Positions 43,663 through 53,017 are shown, counted from the first letter of the stretch. The stretch is 64,000 nucleotides of DNA from Pseudomonas sp. LB-090624 (GCF_003205205.1 NZ_QJRL01000022.1:1-64000); one strand, 5' to 3'. Translations and numbers: made by a program. Notes: generated by a model not told the origin, from the sequence alone.

Positions 43663-44586
43663 ATGGATTTCCGCCAACTGCGTTATTTCGTCGCGGTGTA
43701 CGAAGAAGGCCATGTCGGCCGCGCCGCCGAGCGCCTGTCGCTGTCCCAGCCGGCGCTTTCACAGCAGATTCGTCAGCTGGAACATAGCCTTGACCTGAGC
43801 CTGTTCGAGCGCAGCAACAAGCGCCTGCTGCCGACCCTGGCGGCCCATACCTTGTACAACCATGCCCTGCCGCTACTCGACGGCCTGCAACGCGCCCATG
43901 AGGCCATGCGCAACTTCAAGGGCCAATCGCTGCGCACCTTGGCCATCGGTGTACTGCAGACCGTGCGGCCAAGCCTGGTACCGCAGCTGCTGGAACGGCT
44001 GCGCAAGGCACAGCCGCACCTTGTCGTGCAGATCTATGAACTGTCGGGGCTGGAGATCGAGAGGCGCTTGCTCAATGGCAGCCTGGACATCGGCATCAGC
44101 TACCTGCCGCCGCGCCAGCCTGGCTTGCATGGCCTGCTGTTGTATGAGGATGAGCTGCAACTGGTGATCCCGGACACTCACCCACTGAAGGACTTCAAGA
44201 AGGTGTCCATCCGCCAGGCCGCCGAATTGCCCATGCTGATGCTGGGTGAGGAGTTCCAGATCCGCCAGATCTGGCAGGCGCAGCTGGCCAGCCAAGGGCG
44301 ACGGCCGCAGGTGCAGGCAGAGATGAACAACATGGCGGGGATTCTCGACAGCCTGGCGCACACGGCGCTGGCAACGATTCTGCCGGGGCGGGCCAAGGAC
44401 GCTGCCGAGGATGATCAGGGTTTGCTGTGGAAACCGTTGAGCGAGCCGCGGGTGCCGCTGAAGGTCGGCCTGGTGTTCCGTGATGCCCAGCGCCAGCAGG
44501 CCTCGGTGGAGCTGCTGCGCACGCTGCTCGAGGAAGAGGCGGATGTCCGGCTGTTGGGAACATCGCCGCTGGATGTGCTGGCCTGA
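43663..44586 (+). CDS. LysR family transcriptional regulator
   Basis: This 307-residue regulator has the amino-terminal winged helix (MDFRQLRYFVAVYEEGHVGR, then RLSLSQPALSQQIRQLE) and a substrate-binding-like effector domain (CynR/CbbR-like group). The ATG at 43663 is preferred over an in-frame GTG three codons upstream because family members start M-(D/E)-x-R-Q-L-R-Y-F. It is divergent from the aminotransferase gene and likely regulates it. The ligand is unknown. Confidence 0.9.
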   Translation: MDFRQLRYFVAVYEEGHVGRAAERLSLSQPALSQQIRQLEHSLDLSLFERSNKRLLPTLAAHTLYNHALPLLDGLQRAHEAMRNFKGQSLRTLAIGVLQTVRPSLVPQLLERLRKAQPHLVVQIYELSGLEIERRLLNGSLDIGISYLPPRQPGLHGLLLYEDELQLVIPDTHPLKDFKKVSIRQAAELPMLMLGEEFQIRQIWQAQLASQGRRPQVQAEMNNMAGILDSLAHTALATILPGRAKDAAEDDQGLLWKPLSEPRVPLKVGLVFRDAQRQQASVELLRTLLEEEADVRLLGTSPLDVLA

Positions 44587-44601
44587 AAAACGCGCACAAA
44601 G

Positions 44602-44624
44602 AAAACCCCGCCGAAGCGGGGTTT
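44602..44624 (+). terminator. Terminator of the LysR gene
   Basis: CCCCGC (44606-44611) pairs with GCGGGG (44616-44621) around CGAA, flanked by AAAA and TTT. Confidence 0.8.
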
Positions 44625-44835
44625 CCCAGACTGTTTCCCTGTGACATCCGTATCGCCCCGCCATCCTGGCAGGTGGTCCTTCGTCGTCGTCCTTGATCTG
44701 TCCTTTGCGCTTCCTGCGCAACGTCCATGTGTTAAAGATTAACCGTGGATCCAATCTGGGAACAGTGGTGAAAAGTCACCACGTCGTGTAGGAAAAAGCT
44801 TACAAAGTGATTTATTCCCAGATATACCGGGAATT

Positions 44836-44854
44836 GGGGCTGCTGCGCAGCCCC
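44836..44854. terminator. Hairpin at the end of the fadE2-like gene
   Basis: GGGGCTGC and GCAGCCCC are perfect complements around TGC, nine bases beyond the stop of the minus-strand dehydrogenase gene. There is no T-run. The rest of the 44,625-44,862 gap shows no gene. Confidence 0.5.
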
Positions 44855-44862
44855 AGAATCTG

Positions 44863-46641
44863 TCAGAACTGCTCGGCATCCAGCAGGTAAAGCGACTCGC
44901 TCCCCGCCTTCACCGATGCCACCAGCGAATCCACCCGTGGCAGCAAACGTGCAAAGTAGAACCGCGCCGTACCCAGCTTGCCCGAATAGAACGCCGCATC
45001 CCCCTCACCCGCCTGCGCAGCCCGCGCCATCAGTGCCCACATGTAGCCGTAGGCAACATAGCCGAAGGCATGCAGGTACTCGACCGACGCCGCGCCAATT
45101 TCATTCGGGTTCCCTTTGGCTTGCTGCAGCACCCACTCGGTCAGCCCATCGAGCTGGTCGAGCGAAGCCGCCAAGGGCTTGGCAAACTCATGTAGCTCGC
45201 TGCCCGCGCTGGCAACGAACTGGCGAATCTCGTCAGAGAACAGCTTGTAGTAGGCTCCGCCGCTGGCCACCACCTTGCGCCCCATCAAGTCGAGGGCCTG
45301 AATACCATTGGTGCCTTCGTAGATCTGGGTGATGCGCACATCACGTACCAACTGCTCCTGGCCCCACTCGCGAATATAGCCATGCCCGCCGAATACCTGC
45401 TGGCCATGCACGGTGCACTCCAGGCCCAGGTCAGTGAGGAAGGCCTTGGCCACTGGGGTCAGGAGTGCCACCAGCTCTTCGCTGCGTTTGCGCACACTGG
45501 CGTCTTCACTGAACTTGGCACTGTCCAGCTGCATGGCCACATAGGTGGAGAAGGCGCGGCCACCCTCGATAAGCGCCTTCATGGTCAGCAGCATGCGCCG
45601 CACGTCCGGGTGGACGATGATCGGGTCGGCGGCCTTGTCCTTGGCCTGCGGGCCGGTCGGGGCGCGGCTCTGCAGGCGGTCGCGGGCGTATTCCACGGCG
45701 TTCTGGTAGGAACGCTCAGCCGAGGCCAGGCCCTGGATGCCAACGCCCAGGCGCTCGTAGTTCATCATGGTGAACATGGCCGCCAAGCCCTTGTTCGGCT
45801 CACCGACGATGTAGCCGACTGCCTCGTCGAAGTTCATCACGCAGGTAGCCGAGGCCTGGATACCCATCTTGTGCTCGATCGAGCCGCAGGTAGCCGGGTT
45901 GCGCGCGCCCAGGCTACCGTCTTCGTTCACCAGGAACTTCGGCACCAGGAACAGCGAAATGCCTTTCGGCCCCGCCGGTGCATCCGGCAGCTTGGCCAGC
46001 ACCAGGTGGATGATGTTTTCGGTCAGGTCGTGCTCGCCACCGGTGATGAAGATCTTGGTGCCGCTGACCTTGTAGCTGCCGTCAGCCTGCGGTTCGGCCT
46101 TGGTGCGAATGATGCCCAGGTCGGTGCCGGCATGCGGCTCGGTCAGGCACATGGAGCCAGCCCAAACGCCGGCATACATCTTCGGCAGGTATTTTTCCTT
46201 CAACGCTTCACTGGCATGGGCGTTGATCGACAGGCATGCACCGGCGGTCAGCATCGGGTACAACCCGAAGGACAGGCTGGACGCATTGACCATTTCCTCG
46301 ACCTGGGCCGAGATGGCCTTGGGCATGCCCATGCCGCCGAACACCGGGTCGCCGCCCACACCTACCCAGCCGCCTTCGGCGTAGGTGTTGTAGGCCTCGA
46401 TGAAGCCGGCCGGGGTGCGTACCGCGCCTTGGTCCCAGTGGCAGCCTTCTTCATCGGCAGCGCGGCTGAGCGGTGCGATGGACCTGGCGGTGACCTTGCC
46501 GGCTTCCTCCAGCACGGCCATGGCCGTATCGGCATCGACAACTTCGGCCAGCCCGGGCAACTGCGCCCACTGCTCGGCCACGTTGAACACTTCATTGAGT
46601 ACGAAGCGCATGTCGCGCAGGGGCGCTTTATAGTCAGCCAT
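44863..46641 (-). CDS. Acyl-CoA dehydrogenase, FadE-type (paralogue A)
   Basis: This 592-residue flavoprotein desaturates acyl-CoA at the first step of beta-oxidation. The central FAD/substrate domain shows MCLTEPHAGTDLG near residue 165 and SYKVSGTKIFITGGEHD near residue 190, and a carboxy-terminal extension typical of 600-residue bacterial enzymes follows. It is a close paralogue of the gene at 48239-50044. The pair, with a GGDEF gene between, resembles the P. aeruginosa PA0506-PA0508 locus (FadE1/FadE2), where this position corresponds to FadE2. Chain-length preference cannot be read from sequence. Confidence 0.9.
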   Translation of the reverse strand: MADYKAPLRDMRFVLNEVFNVAEQWAQLPGLAEVVDADTAMAVLEEAGKVTARSIAPLSRAADEEGCHWDQGAVRTPAGFIEAYNTYAEGGWVGVGGDPVFGGMGMPKAISAQVEEMVNASSLSFGLYPMLTAGACLSINAHASEALKEKYLPKMYAGVWAGSMCLTEPHAGTDLGIIRTKAEPQADGSYKVSGTKIFITGGEHDLTENIIHLVLAKLPDAPAGPKGISLFLVPKFLVNEDGSLGARNPATCGSIEHKMGIQASATCVMNFDEAVGYIVGEPNKGLAAMFTMMNYERLGVGIQGLASAERSYQNAVEYARDRLQSRAPTGPQAKDKAADPIIVHPDVRRMLLTMKALIEGGRAFSTYVAMQLDSAKFSEDASVRKRSEELVALLTPVAKAFLTDLGLECTVHGQQVFGGHGYIREWGQEQLVRDVRITQIYEGTNGIQALDLMGRKVVASGGAYYKLFSDEIRQFVASAGSELHEFAKPLAASLDQLDGLTEWVLQQAKGNPNEIGAASVEYLHAFGYVAYGYMWALMARAAQAGEGDAAFYSGKLGTARFYFARLLPRVDSLVASVKAGSESLYLLDAEQF

Positions 46642-46765
46642 GACAACCTCTCGATAGTCGGGTCGGGGCGGTCTCGGGGAACCGCGACACTGGGGTTACT
46701 GCCAGTGTAACCGAACAACTTTTACGAGACATAGGGTCATCAGTAGACTGTAAAGTCTATTTTGG

Positions 46766-48049
46766 TCATGCAGTGCGCACGGCTCCGCGTTGCGATTGCT
46801 GCCCGTGCACCATGACGCAATTGCGCCCTGCGCCTTTGGCGCTGTACAGCGCCTGGTCAGCGCACTTCAATACCGCATCGGGGTTGCGATGATCGGCCTG
46901 GCGCTCGGCCACGCCAATGCTGATGGTGACCGACACCGTGCCACCGCTGCTGCCCGCGCGGCGTTGGCGCCCGGCGCTATCATCCTGCGGGCGGCTATGC
47001 TGGTCGCGCAGGTGCATCACGTAGTTGGCGATCACTTCGCGCACGGCTTCCACGTGCGGCACGCATTCCTCGGCGGTCTTACCGGCAAACACCAAGGCGA
47101 ATTCCTCGCCACCATAACGGTAGGCGCGGCCACCGCCGGTGACCTTGGACAAGCGGCTGGCGACCAAACGCAGCACCTGGTCGCCGACGTCGTGGCCGTG
47201 GGTGTCGTTGAATTTCTTGAAGTGGTCGACGTCGGTCATTGCGATCACATAATTGCGCCCCAGACGTTGCATGCGCTCGTTCAGCGCACGCCGCCCCGGC
47301 AGCCCGGTCAGTTCATCGCGGAAGGCCATCTGGTAAGCCTCGTGAGCGACCGCAGCTGCAATCATCAGCATCACCTGGCTGCACATGATGTTCAGGGTGA
47401 ACGGCAGGATGAAGGTTTGCGGCAGCATCCAGAAGATGCCCAGCAGGCCAATCACCTGCGCCGCGTGCAGCGGCCGTGGGGCGCGCAGGTATTGCACCAC
47501 CAGCAGGATGAACACACCGAAGAACAGCGGGTAGACCAACTGGATCAGGCTCATCCACTGGCCATGCAACGCCGGCCAGCGGATCTCCGCCAGCCAGCTG
47601 AGCAACGCCTCGGGGTAGCTTTGCTCCAGGGCCACTGCCACGCTGCCGACAGCGAACAGCACGGCGCCACGGGCGATCAGATCCTGCAGCAGGTGGGTAC
47701 GTTCCTGCCAGGCTCCGTACAGCCCGAACAGCGCCGGCAGCAGCAGGCACACCAGGTGGAAGATCACCGCGGCGTCCTCGCGCACGCGGCCATGGTCACG
47801 GTAGAAGTCCGTCTGCGTATCGAGCAGAAAGTAGGCAATGTACACCGTGAGCATCAGGAACAGCTCACGCTGACGGCGGTACACCGCGCAATAGGCGCCA
47901 CCCAGTAGCAGCACCAAGGTGGGCAGGACGTTGAACAGCGATGTGAAGAAAACACTGAGGTCTCTCACATAGGCTGCGGCGAGCCCTGCCACCAACAGGA
48001 GCAGTGATGGCAGGAAGTGGCTTGCGCGTACAGCGTTAAGACGAAACAA
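46766..48049 (-). CDS. Membrane-bound diguanylate cyclase (GGDEF)
   Basis: This 427-residue protein has about seven transmembrane helices in its first 240 residues and a cytoplasmic GGDEF domain that should make cyclic di-GMP. The active-site motif is GGEEF (YRYGGEEFALVF, near residue 316), with DELTGLPGRRAL near 246 and DVDHFKKFND near 273. No RxxD inhibitory site precedes it, so product feedback is probably absent. A short insert (about residues 350-370, rich in Arg, Gly and Ser) lies before the last strands. It sits between two acyl-CoA dehydrogenase genes on the same strand. Confidence 0.9.
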   Translation of the reverse strand: MFRLNAVRASHFLPSLLLLVAGLAAAYVRDLSVFFTSLFNVLPTLVLLLGGAYCAVYRRQRELFLMLTVYIAYFLLDTQTDFYRDHGRVREDAAVIFHLVCLLLPALFGLYGAWQERTHLLQDLIARGAVLFAVGSVAVALEQSYPEALLSWLAEIRWPALHGQWMSLIQLVYPLFFGVFILLVVQYLRAPRPLHAAQVIGLLGIFWMLPQTFILPFTLNIMCSQVMLMIAAAVAHEAYQMAFRDELTGLPGRRALNERMQRLGRNYVIAMTDVDHFKKFNDTHGHDVGDQVLRLVASRLSKVTGGGRAYRYGGEEFALVFAGKTAEECVPHVEAVREVIANYVMHLRDQHSRPQDDSAGRQRRAGSSGGTVSVTISIGVAERQADHRNPDAVLKCADQALYSAKGAGRNCVMVHGQQSQRGAVRTA

Positions 48050-48180
48050 GGGTAATCTCCAACCCGGCAGATCAATGATGGCATTGTGCCCTTACTTCAT
48101 CGGCAGTGCACATGAACAGTTGAGTTTGCGAACGAATGAACGAAGCTCCGGCCTCCAGCAAAGGGTCGTGCTGTACCTGA

Positions 48181-48220
48181 AAAAATAAAAAACCCGCCTG
48201 CCGGTGAGGGCAGGCGGGTT
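48181..48220 (-). terminator. Terminator of the fadE1-like gene
   Basis: AACCCGCCTGCC and GGCAGGCGGGTT are perfect 12-bp arms around GGTGAG; on the minus strand the hairpin is followed by TTTTATTTTT. Confidence 0.93.
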
Positions 48221-48238
48221 CTGGCTACCGCGCCAGGG

Positions 48239-50044
48239 TCAGTAGGACAGGCCGAAGTTTTCTTCGTCCATTGCCATCAGGTTGTTGGCACCCGACAGCA
48301 TGGTCGCCACATGGGTACGGGTCCGCGGCAGGATGCGCTGGAAGTAGAAGCGCGCCGTCTGCAGCTTGGCCGTGTAGAACGCCTCTTCGCTGGTACCGGC
48401 TGCCAGTTTTTCGGCGGCCAGGCGGGCGATGTCGGCCCAGAAGTAGGCAAGGCAGGCGTAGCCGGAATACATCAGGTAATCAACCGAGGCCGCACCCACC
48501 TCTTCACGATCCTTCATGGCGGCCATGCCCACTTTCATGGTCAGCTCACCCCATTCCTTGTTGATCGCGGCCAGTGGCTCGACGAATTCCTTCACCGCCT
48601 CAACGCCTTCCTGGGCCTGGCAGAACTTGTGCACGATCTTGGTGAAGCCCTTCAAGGCTTCGCCTTGGGTCATCAGCACCTTGCGGCCGAGCAGGTCGAG
48701 GGCCTGGATACCGGTGGTGCCTTCGTACAGCATCGAGATACGGCTGTCGCGTACGTTCTGCTCCATACCCCACTCGGCGATGAAGCCGTGGCCGCCATAG
48801 ATCTGCACGCCGTGGTTGGCGGCCTCGAAACCGACTTCGGTCATGAACGCCTTGGCAATCGGGGTCAGGAACGCCAGCAGGGCGTCAGCCTTCTTGCGCT
48901 CTTCTTCGTCCTGGCTGTACTTGACGATGTCCACCTGCTTGGCGGTGAAGTACACCATCGCGCGGTTGCCCTCGGCGAAGGCTTTCATGGTCAGCAGCAT
49001 GCGACGCACGTCTGGGTGGACGATGATCGGGTCGGCAGCCTTGTCCGGCGCTTTCGGGCCAGTCAGGGAACGCATCTGCAGGCGCTCACGGGCGTACTTC
49101 AGGCCGCCCTGGAACGCCACTTCGGCGTGGGCCAAGCCTTGCAGCGCGGTACCCAGACGTGCGGTGTTCATGAAGGTGAACATGCAGTTCAGGCCTTTGT
49201 TGGCTGGGCCAATCAGGTAGCCGGTGGCTGCATCGAAGTTCATGACGCAGGTAGCGTTGCCGTGGATACCCATCTTGTGCTCGATAGAGCCGCAGCTCAC
49301 GCCGTTGCGCTCGCCCACACCGCCTTCGGCGTTGGGCAGGAACTTCGGCACGATGAACAGCGAGATACCCTTGGTACCGGCCGGTGCGTCCGGCAGGCGG
49401 GCCAGGACGATATGGACGATGTTCTCGGCCATGTCATGCTCACCGGCCGAAATGAATATCTTGGTGCCCGACACCTTGTAGCTGCCGTCGGCCTGTGGCT
49501 CGGCCTTGGTGCGCAACATGCCCAGGTCAGTACCGCAGTGCGGCTCGGTCAGACACATGGTGCCGGTCCACTCGCCAGACACCAGCTTGGTCAGGTAGGT
49601 GTGCTGCTGCTCGGCGGTGCCGTGCGCAGAAATAGTGTTCATCGCGCCATGCGACAGGCCTGGGTACATGCCCCACGACCAGTTCGAACCGCCAACCATT
49701 TCGCTCAGGGCCAGGCCCAGCGACTCCGGCAGGCCTTGGCCGCCGTGCTCGACGTCGTGCGCCAGGCTCGGCCAGCCGCCTTCTACGAACTGCTGGTACG
49801 CCTCTTTGAAGCCGGTCGGGGTTTTCACACCCGACTCACTCCAGGTGCAGCCTTCCTGGTCACCCACGCGGTTCAGCGGCGACAACACCTGCTCACAGAA
49901 CTTCGCGCCTTCTTCAAGGATCGCATCGACCATGTCGGGCGTTGCGTCCTGGCAACCCGGCAGGCTCTGATAGTGCGCCTCGTAGCCGAGCAGCTCGTCG
50001 CGAACGAAGCGGATATCACGCAAGGGGGCTTTGTAATCAGGCAT
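48239..50044 (-). CDS. Acyl-CoA dehydrogenase, FadE-type (paralogue B)
   Basis: This 601-residue enzyme shares the layout and many segments of paralogue A (MPDYKAPLRDIRFVRDELLG, then MCLTEPHCGTDLGMLRTKAE and SYKVSGTKIFISAGEHD). It catalyses FAD-dependent acyl-CoA desaturation. Tandem PsrA-like sites lie about 60-80 bases upstream, suggesting derepression by long-chain acyl-CoA. By position it matches PA0506/FadE1 of P. aeruginosa; in P. putida a phenylacyl-CoA role has been proposed for this locus. Full length. Confidence 0.91.
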   Translation of the reverse strand: MPDYKAPLRDIRFVRDELLGYEAHYQSLPGCQDATPDMVDAILEEGAKFCEQVLSPLNRVGDQEGCTWSESGVKTPTGFKEAYQQFVEGGWPSLAHDVEHGGQGLPESLGLALSEMVGGSNWSWGMYPGLSHGAMNTISAHGTAEQQHTYLTKLVSGEWTGTMCLTEPHCGTDLGMLRTKAEPQADGSYKVSGTKIFISAGEHDMAENIVHIVLARLPDAPAGTKGISLFIVPKFLPNAEGGVGERNGVSCGSIEHKMGIHGNATCVMNFDAATGYLIGPANKGLNCMFTFMNTARLGTALQGLAHAEVAFQGGLKYARERLQMRSLTGPKAPDKAADPIIVHPDVRRMLLTMKAFAEGNRAMVYFTAKQVDIVKYSQDEEERKKADALLAFLTPIAKAFMTEVGFEAANHGVQIYGGHGFIAEWGMEQNVRDSRISMLYEGTTGIQALDLLGRKVLMTQGEALKGFTKIVHKFCQAQEGVEAVKEFVEPLAAINKEWGELTMKVGMAAMKDREEVGAASVDYLMYSGYACLAYFWADIARLAAEKLAAGTSEEAFYTAKLQTARFYFQRILPRTRTHVATMLSGANNLMAMDEENFGLSY

Positions 50045-50101
50045 TGCGATGAACCTCTAGGTGAGTTCTGTGGGGTGACTCGCGCTCGGCGCGACGTCTG
50101 T

Positions 50102-50127
50102 CAAACAGTTGTTTGAAACTTACGTTT
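50102..50127 (-). promoter_or_regulatory. Tandem PsrA-like operator
   Basis: CAAAC-AGTT-GTTTG (50102-50115) is a perfect match to the (G/C)AAAC(N2-4)GTTT(G/C) box of the fatty-acid regulator PsrA. An overlapping GAAAC-TTAC-GTTTA (50115-50127) adds a second, weaker site. Both lie upstream of the fadE1-like gene. Confidence 0.65.
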
Positions 50128-50346
50128 AGCTCCCGCTTATGTCAAGGAGGGACTATGGTGCCATTTACGCCGCGGAAAATGGCGTATGCGCCAACCGCAG
50201 GCAAAAGCCCCCTTCTTGGGAGCCGACATGCCGCTAAACAGACAGGCCAGGCAAAAGAGTTGCATGCCTGCCGATTCGCGGGCACGCCCTCTCGCACAGG
50301 CTCCCACAGGGGCTGAGCGGGTAGGGAACTTGATTGGCGCGCCGTG

Positions 50347-50643
50347 TCAGGCGTAGGTATCGATAATCCGGCCGAGCATTTCGTCGGATGCCTTGACCAC
50401 TTTTGCGCCAAGCTCGACTTCGGTCTTGCCCACTGCCTGTTGCACGACACTGGTAGCAAGGTCCATCTGCTGGCTGCGGTCCACCGCGCGCAGGCGTTCG
50501 GCCTGAAAATCGCTGGATTGGCTGGTGGCAGTGCGTTCAGCACTGATATTGGCGATCTGGCCGGCGGCCTGATCGAGACGGTTCTGGCCGGACTGGATTG
50601 CGCTCAAGCCTGCGTAGTAGGCGGAGCTACCGGTGATTTCCAT
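50347..50643 (-). CDS. Small conserved protein with flagellar rod/hook-like amino end
   Basis: This 98-residue protein (MEITGSSAYYAGLSAIQSGQ, then NRLDQAAGQIANISAERTAT) resembles the amino-terminal heptad segment of flagellar rod and hook proteins, in which SGL...Q.RLD.AANNIAN is conserved. The remainder is a helical, charged tail ending MLGRIIDTYA, like the carboxy-terminal zone of such proteins. It is far from any flagellar gene. Similar small genes sit between the acyl-CoA dehydrogenase and bioD genes in other pseudomonads. The function is unknown. The gap from 50,128 to 50,346 has no convincing gene. Confidence 0.65.
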   Translation of the reverse strand: MEITGSSAYYAGLSAIQSGQNRLDQAAGQIANISAERTATSQSSDFQAERLRAVDRSQQMDLATSVVQQAVGKTEVELGAKVVKASDEMLGRIIDTYA

Positions 50644-50783
50644 GTCAGGACTCCATTGACGCTGGATAGGAACACGCCAATTAAAGCAGGCGATCAGCGA
50701 AAAGGCCCGTTTAAATCGCTAATGGCCCGGTGCCAGTTGATAGGCCTTGGGTATCCCTGCGATGAAGCCGGGCCTGAAAACAG

Positions 50784-51464
50784 CTAATCCAGCAGATCCA
50801 GGTGCAGATGTTCAGCCACCATGTCGGCACTGGCCTGCTTGAGCTTGGGTACCCGCCCCAGGCAGGGTGCAGGCAACCGTTCGGCCAGGCTGGCCAGGTT
50901 CTCTTCCAGCCTTGAAGTACGCGGTTCGATGATGTTGGCCACCCAACCCGCCAACTGCAGCCCATCGCGCTCGATCGCCTCGGCACTGAGCAAGGCATGG
51001 CTGATGCAGCCCAGCCGCACCCCCACGACCAGAATTACTGGCAGCTTCAGCGCTACGGCAAGGTCGGACAGGTTCTCCAGACCAGACAATGGCACACGCC
51101 AGCCACCCGCCCCTTCAATCAATGTGAAGTCGGCATTTTGTTGCAGCACGTTGCGCATCGCCGCCAGCAGCTCCGGCACTGCCAGCGTCACCCCCGCCTC
51201 GCGCGCCGCCACATGCGGAGCGATGGCAGGCTCGAAGGCAAACGGGTTGACCTGCTCATAAGGCAACTTGATCGTGCTTTCATCGATCAGGGCCTGCGCA
51301 TCGCTGTTGCGTAAGCCTTTGGGCGTCATCGTACAGCCAGAGGCCACCGGCTTGGCGCCCAGGGTGCTCATGCCCTGCGAGCGCGCCGCATGCAGCAGCC
51401 CGGCGGCAATGGTGGTCTTGCCGACATCGGTATCGGTACCGGCAATGAAATAGGCCTGGCTCAT
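50784..51464 (-). CDS. bioD: Dethiobiotin synthetase
   Basis: BioD closes the ureido ring of dethiobiotin using CO2 and ATP. The 226-residue protein begins MSQAYFIAGTDTDVGKTTIA with the P-loop GTDTDVGKT and has the EGAGGWRVPL motif near residue 113. Longer in-frame versions read back over bioC and were rejected. It is the last gene of bioBFHCD, ten bases after bioC. Confidence 0.95.
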   Translation of the reverse strand: MSQAYFIAGTDTDVGKTTIAAGLLHAARSQGMSTLGAKPVASGCTMTPKGLRNSDAQALIDESTIKLPYEQVNPFAFEPAIAPHVAAREAGVTLAVPELLAAMRNVLQQNADFTLIEGAGGWRVPLSGLENLSDLAVALKLPVILVVGVRLGCISHALLSAEAIERDGLQLAGWVANIIEPRTSRLEENLASLAERLPAPCLGRVPKLKQASADMVAEHLHLDLLD

Positions 51465-51474
51465 CTCGCTCCCC

Positions 51475-52293
51475 TTACGCCTGTGGCTTGCGCAACACAC
51501 CATAGACCACCTGATAGGTGGCTGGCAGCCCCGCAGGCTGGCGAAATGCTTCATAAGCCTGCAACAGGCCCTGCATGCGTGCCCGCCCGGTAAGGCCGGA
51601 AGGCCGCCCAGGGTTCAGATTGTGCGCACCCAGCGCCTTCAGTTCGTGGGTCAGGCTGCGCACATCGGGGTAATGCAGCACGTGTGGGCAGCGCTGCAGC
51701 TCAAGGTGTTCGAAGCCACTGCCGGCACACAGGCGCTGGTAGTCCTCGAAACGGCGGAAGCGGTTCACATGCACCAGGCCATCCACGGCCTGCCAACTGG
51801 CGCGCAGTTCATCGAGGGTGCCCACGCACAGGCTACTGAAAGCCAACACGCCACCCGGGCGCAGCACGCGCTGGGCTTCTGCCAGCACACTGGCGAACTG
51901 GTCGCACCATTGCACAGCCAGGCTGGTGAACACCAGGTCAACGCTGGCATCGCGCAGCGGCAAGCGCTCGGCGTCGCCGGCTACGTGATAGTGCGCCCCA
52001 CCTTGCTCATTGCGGGCATGGCGCAGCATGCCTTCGGCAATATCGACCGCTACGCCGCTGGCCTGGGTGAAACGTTCGGCCAGGATACGGCTGAAGTGGC
52101 CGGTGCCACTGCCCAGGTCCAGCCAGCGCGATGGCTGCAGGCCCGCGGGCAACTGCTGTAACAGCCCCAAACCGACGGCACGCTGCAGCGCAGCCACGCT
52201 GTCGTAGCTTCCCGCAGCGCGGGAAAACGAAGCCGCTACCTGGCGTTTGTCGGGCAATGCGCCGGGCAGGGTCGGACGGGATAGGTCAGTCAT
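51475..52293 (-). CDS. bioC: Malonyl-ACP O-methyltransferase BioC
   Basis: BioC methylates malonyl-ACP so that fatty-acid synthesis can build the pimeloyl chain. The 272-residue protein has the SAM-binding motif LDLGSGTGHFSRILAER near residue 54 and the typical opening RQVAASFSRAAGSYDSVAALQ. It overlaps the end of bioH by eight bases. A longer version with a tryptophan/arginine-rich lead was rejected. Confidence 0.93.
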   Translation of the reverse strand: MTDLSRPTLPGALPDKRQVAASFSRAAGSYDSVAALQRAVGLGLLQQLPAGLQPSRWLDLGSGTGHFSRILAERFTQASGVAVDIAEGMLRHARNEQGGAHYHVAGDAERLPLRDASVDLVFTSLAVQWCDQFASVLAEAQRVLRPGGVLAFSSLCVGTLDELRASWQAVDGLVHVNRFRRFEDYQRLCAGSGFEHLELQRCPHVLHYPDVRSLTHELKALGAHNLNPGRPSGLTGRARMQGLLQAYEAFRQPAGLPATYQVVYGVLRKPQA

Positions 52294-53017
52294 CGCCACT
52301 CTCATGCAGAAAACTCTTGATGCCCGCCGCCAGCTCCTGCGGGTACTCCAGCAGGAACGCGTGGGAACTGTCTTCGACCAGGCCCACTTCCACATCCGGT
52401 AGCAGTTCGCTCAATGCCTTTGCCGCCTCTGCCGGCACCAGCGCATCGCTGCCAGCGAACAGGTGCAGCTGCGGGCCGCCATAGGCCTGCAGGGCTTGGC
52501 GGGTGTCCAGCTTGGCCAGCACTTCAAGGCCGGTCGCCAGGTACAGCGGGTCGGTATCCGGCACGCCGACACCCAGCTGGCGCAGCAGTGTTCGCGGTTG
52601 CTGGGCGCCGTCGCTGCACAGGGTGCGGAAGCGCTTGAGGGTTACTTGGGTATGGCTGCGGCAGCCGTCGAGGAAGGTGCCAAAAGTGTCTTCGGCCATG
52701 CCATGCGGCCAATCGGCACGGGCGACGAAACTGGGGTTGCTGGCCAGCGTCAGCAGGCCACAGCAGTGATCGCCCCGCTTGTGCGCCAGCGCGCTGGCAA
52801 GCATGCCGCCCAATGACCAGCCGCCTAGCCAGACATCACTGGGCAGCTTGCGGTCGAGGTGCTCGATCCAGCTGTCAACGTCGCTGTGAGGCAACTCCGG
52901 CAGGGGCATGAGTTCAACCTGCAAGCGGGCATCCTGGGCACGCAGGCTGGCGGCCAGCGGTTCCAGTGAAGCAGTGCCCAGGCCCCAGCCGGGCAGCAGT
53001 ACAAGACGATTACGCAT
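52286..53017 (-). CDS. bioH: Pimeloyl-ACP methyl ester carboxylesterase BioH
   Basis: BioH removes the methyl ester from pimeloyl-ACP, ending chain elongation. The 243-residue alpha/beta hydrolase has LPGWGLGTASLEPL at the amino end, nucleophile serine in GGWSLGGMLA near residue 76, aspartate in AGSDALVPAE and histidine in DSSHAFLLEYP. It overlaps both bioF and bioC by eight bases, a tightly coupled operon. Confidence 0.94.
   Translation of the reverse strand: MRNRLVLLPGWGLGTASLEPLAASLRAQDARLQVELMPLPELPHSDVDSWIEHLDRKLPSDVWLGGWSLGGMLASALAHKRGDHCCGLLTLASNPSFVARADWPHGMAEDTFGTFLDGCRSHTQVTLKRFRTLCSDGAQQPRTLLRQLGVGVPDTDPLYLATGLEVLAKLDTRQALQAYGGPQLHLFAGSDALVPAEAAKALSELLPDVEVGLVEDSSHAFLLEYPQELAAGIKSFLHESGDD

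Noticed and set aside
50113..50316. 67-codon frame upstream of the fadE1-like gene
   Set aside because: It overlaps the operator region and repeat-like DNA, and the product has no similarity I can recognise.
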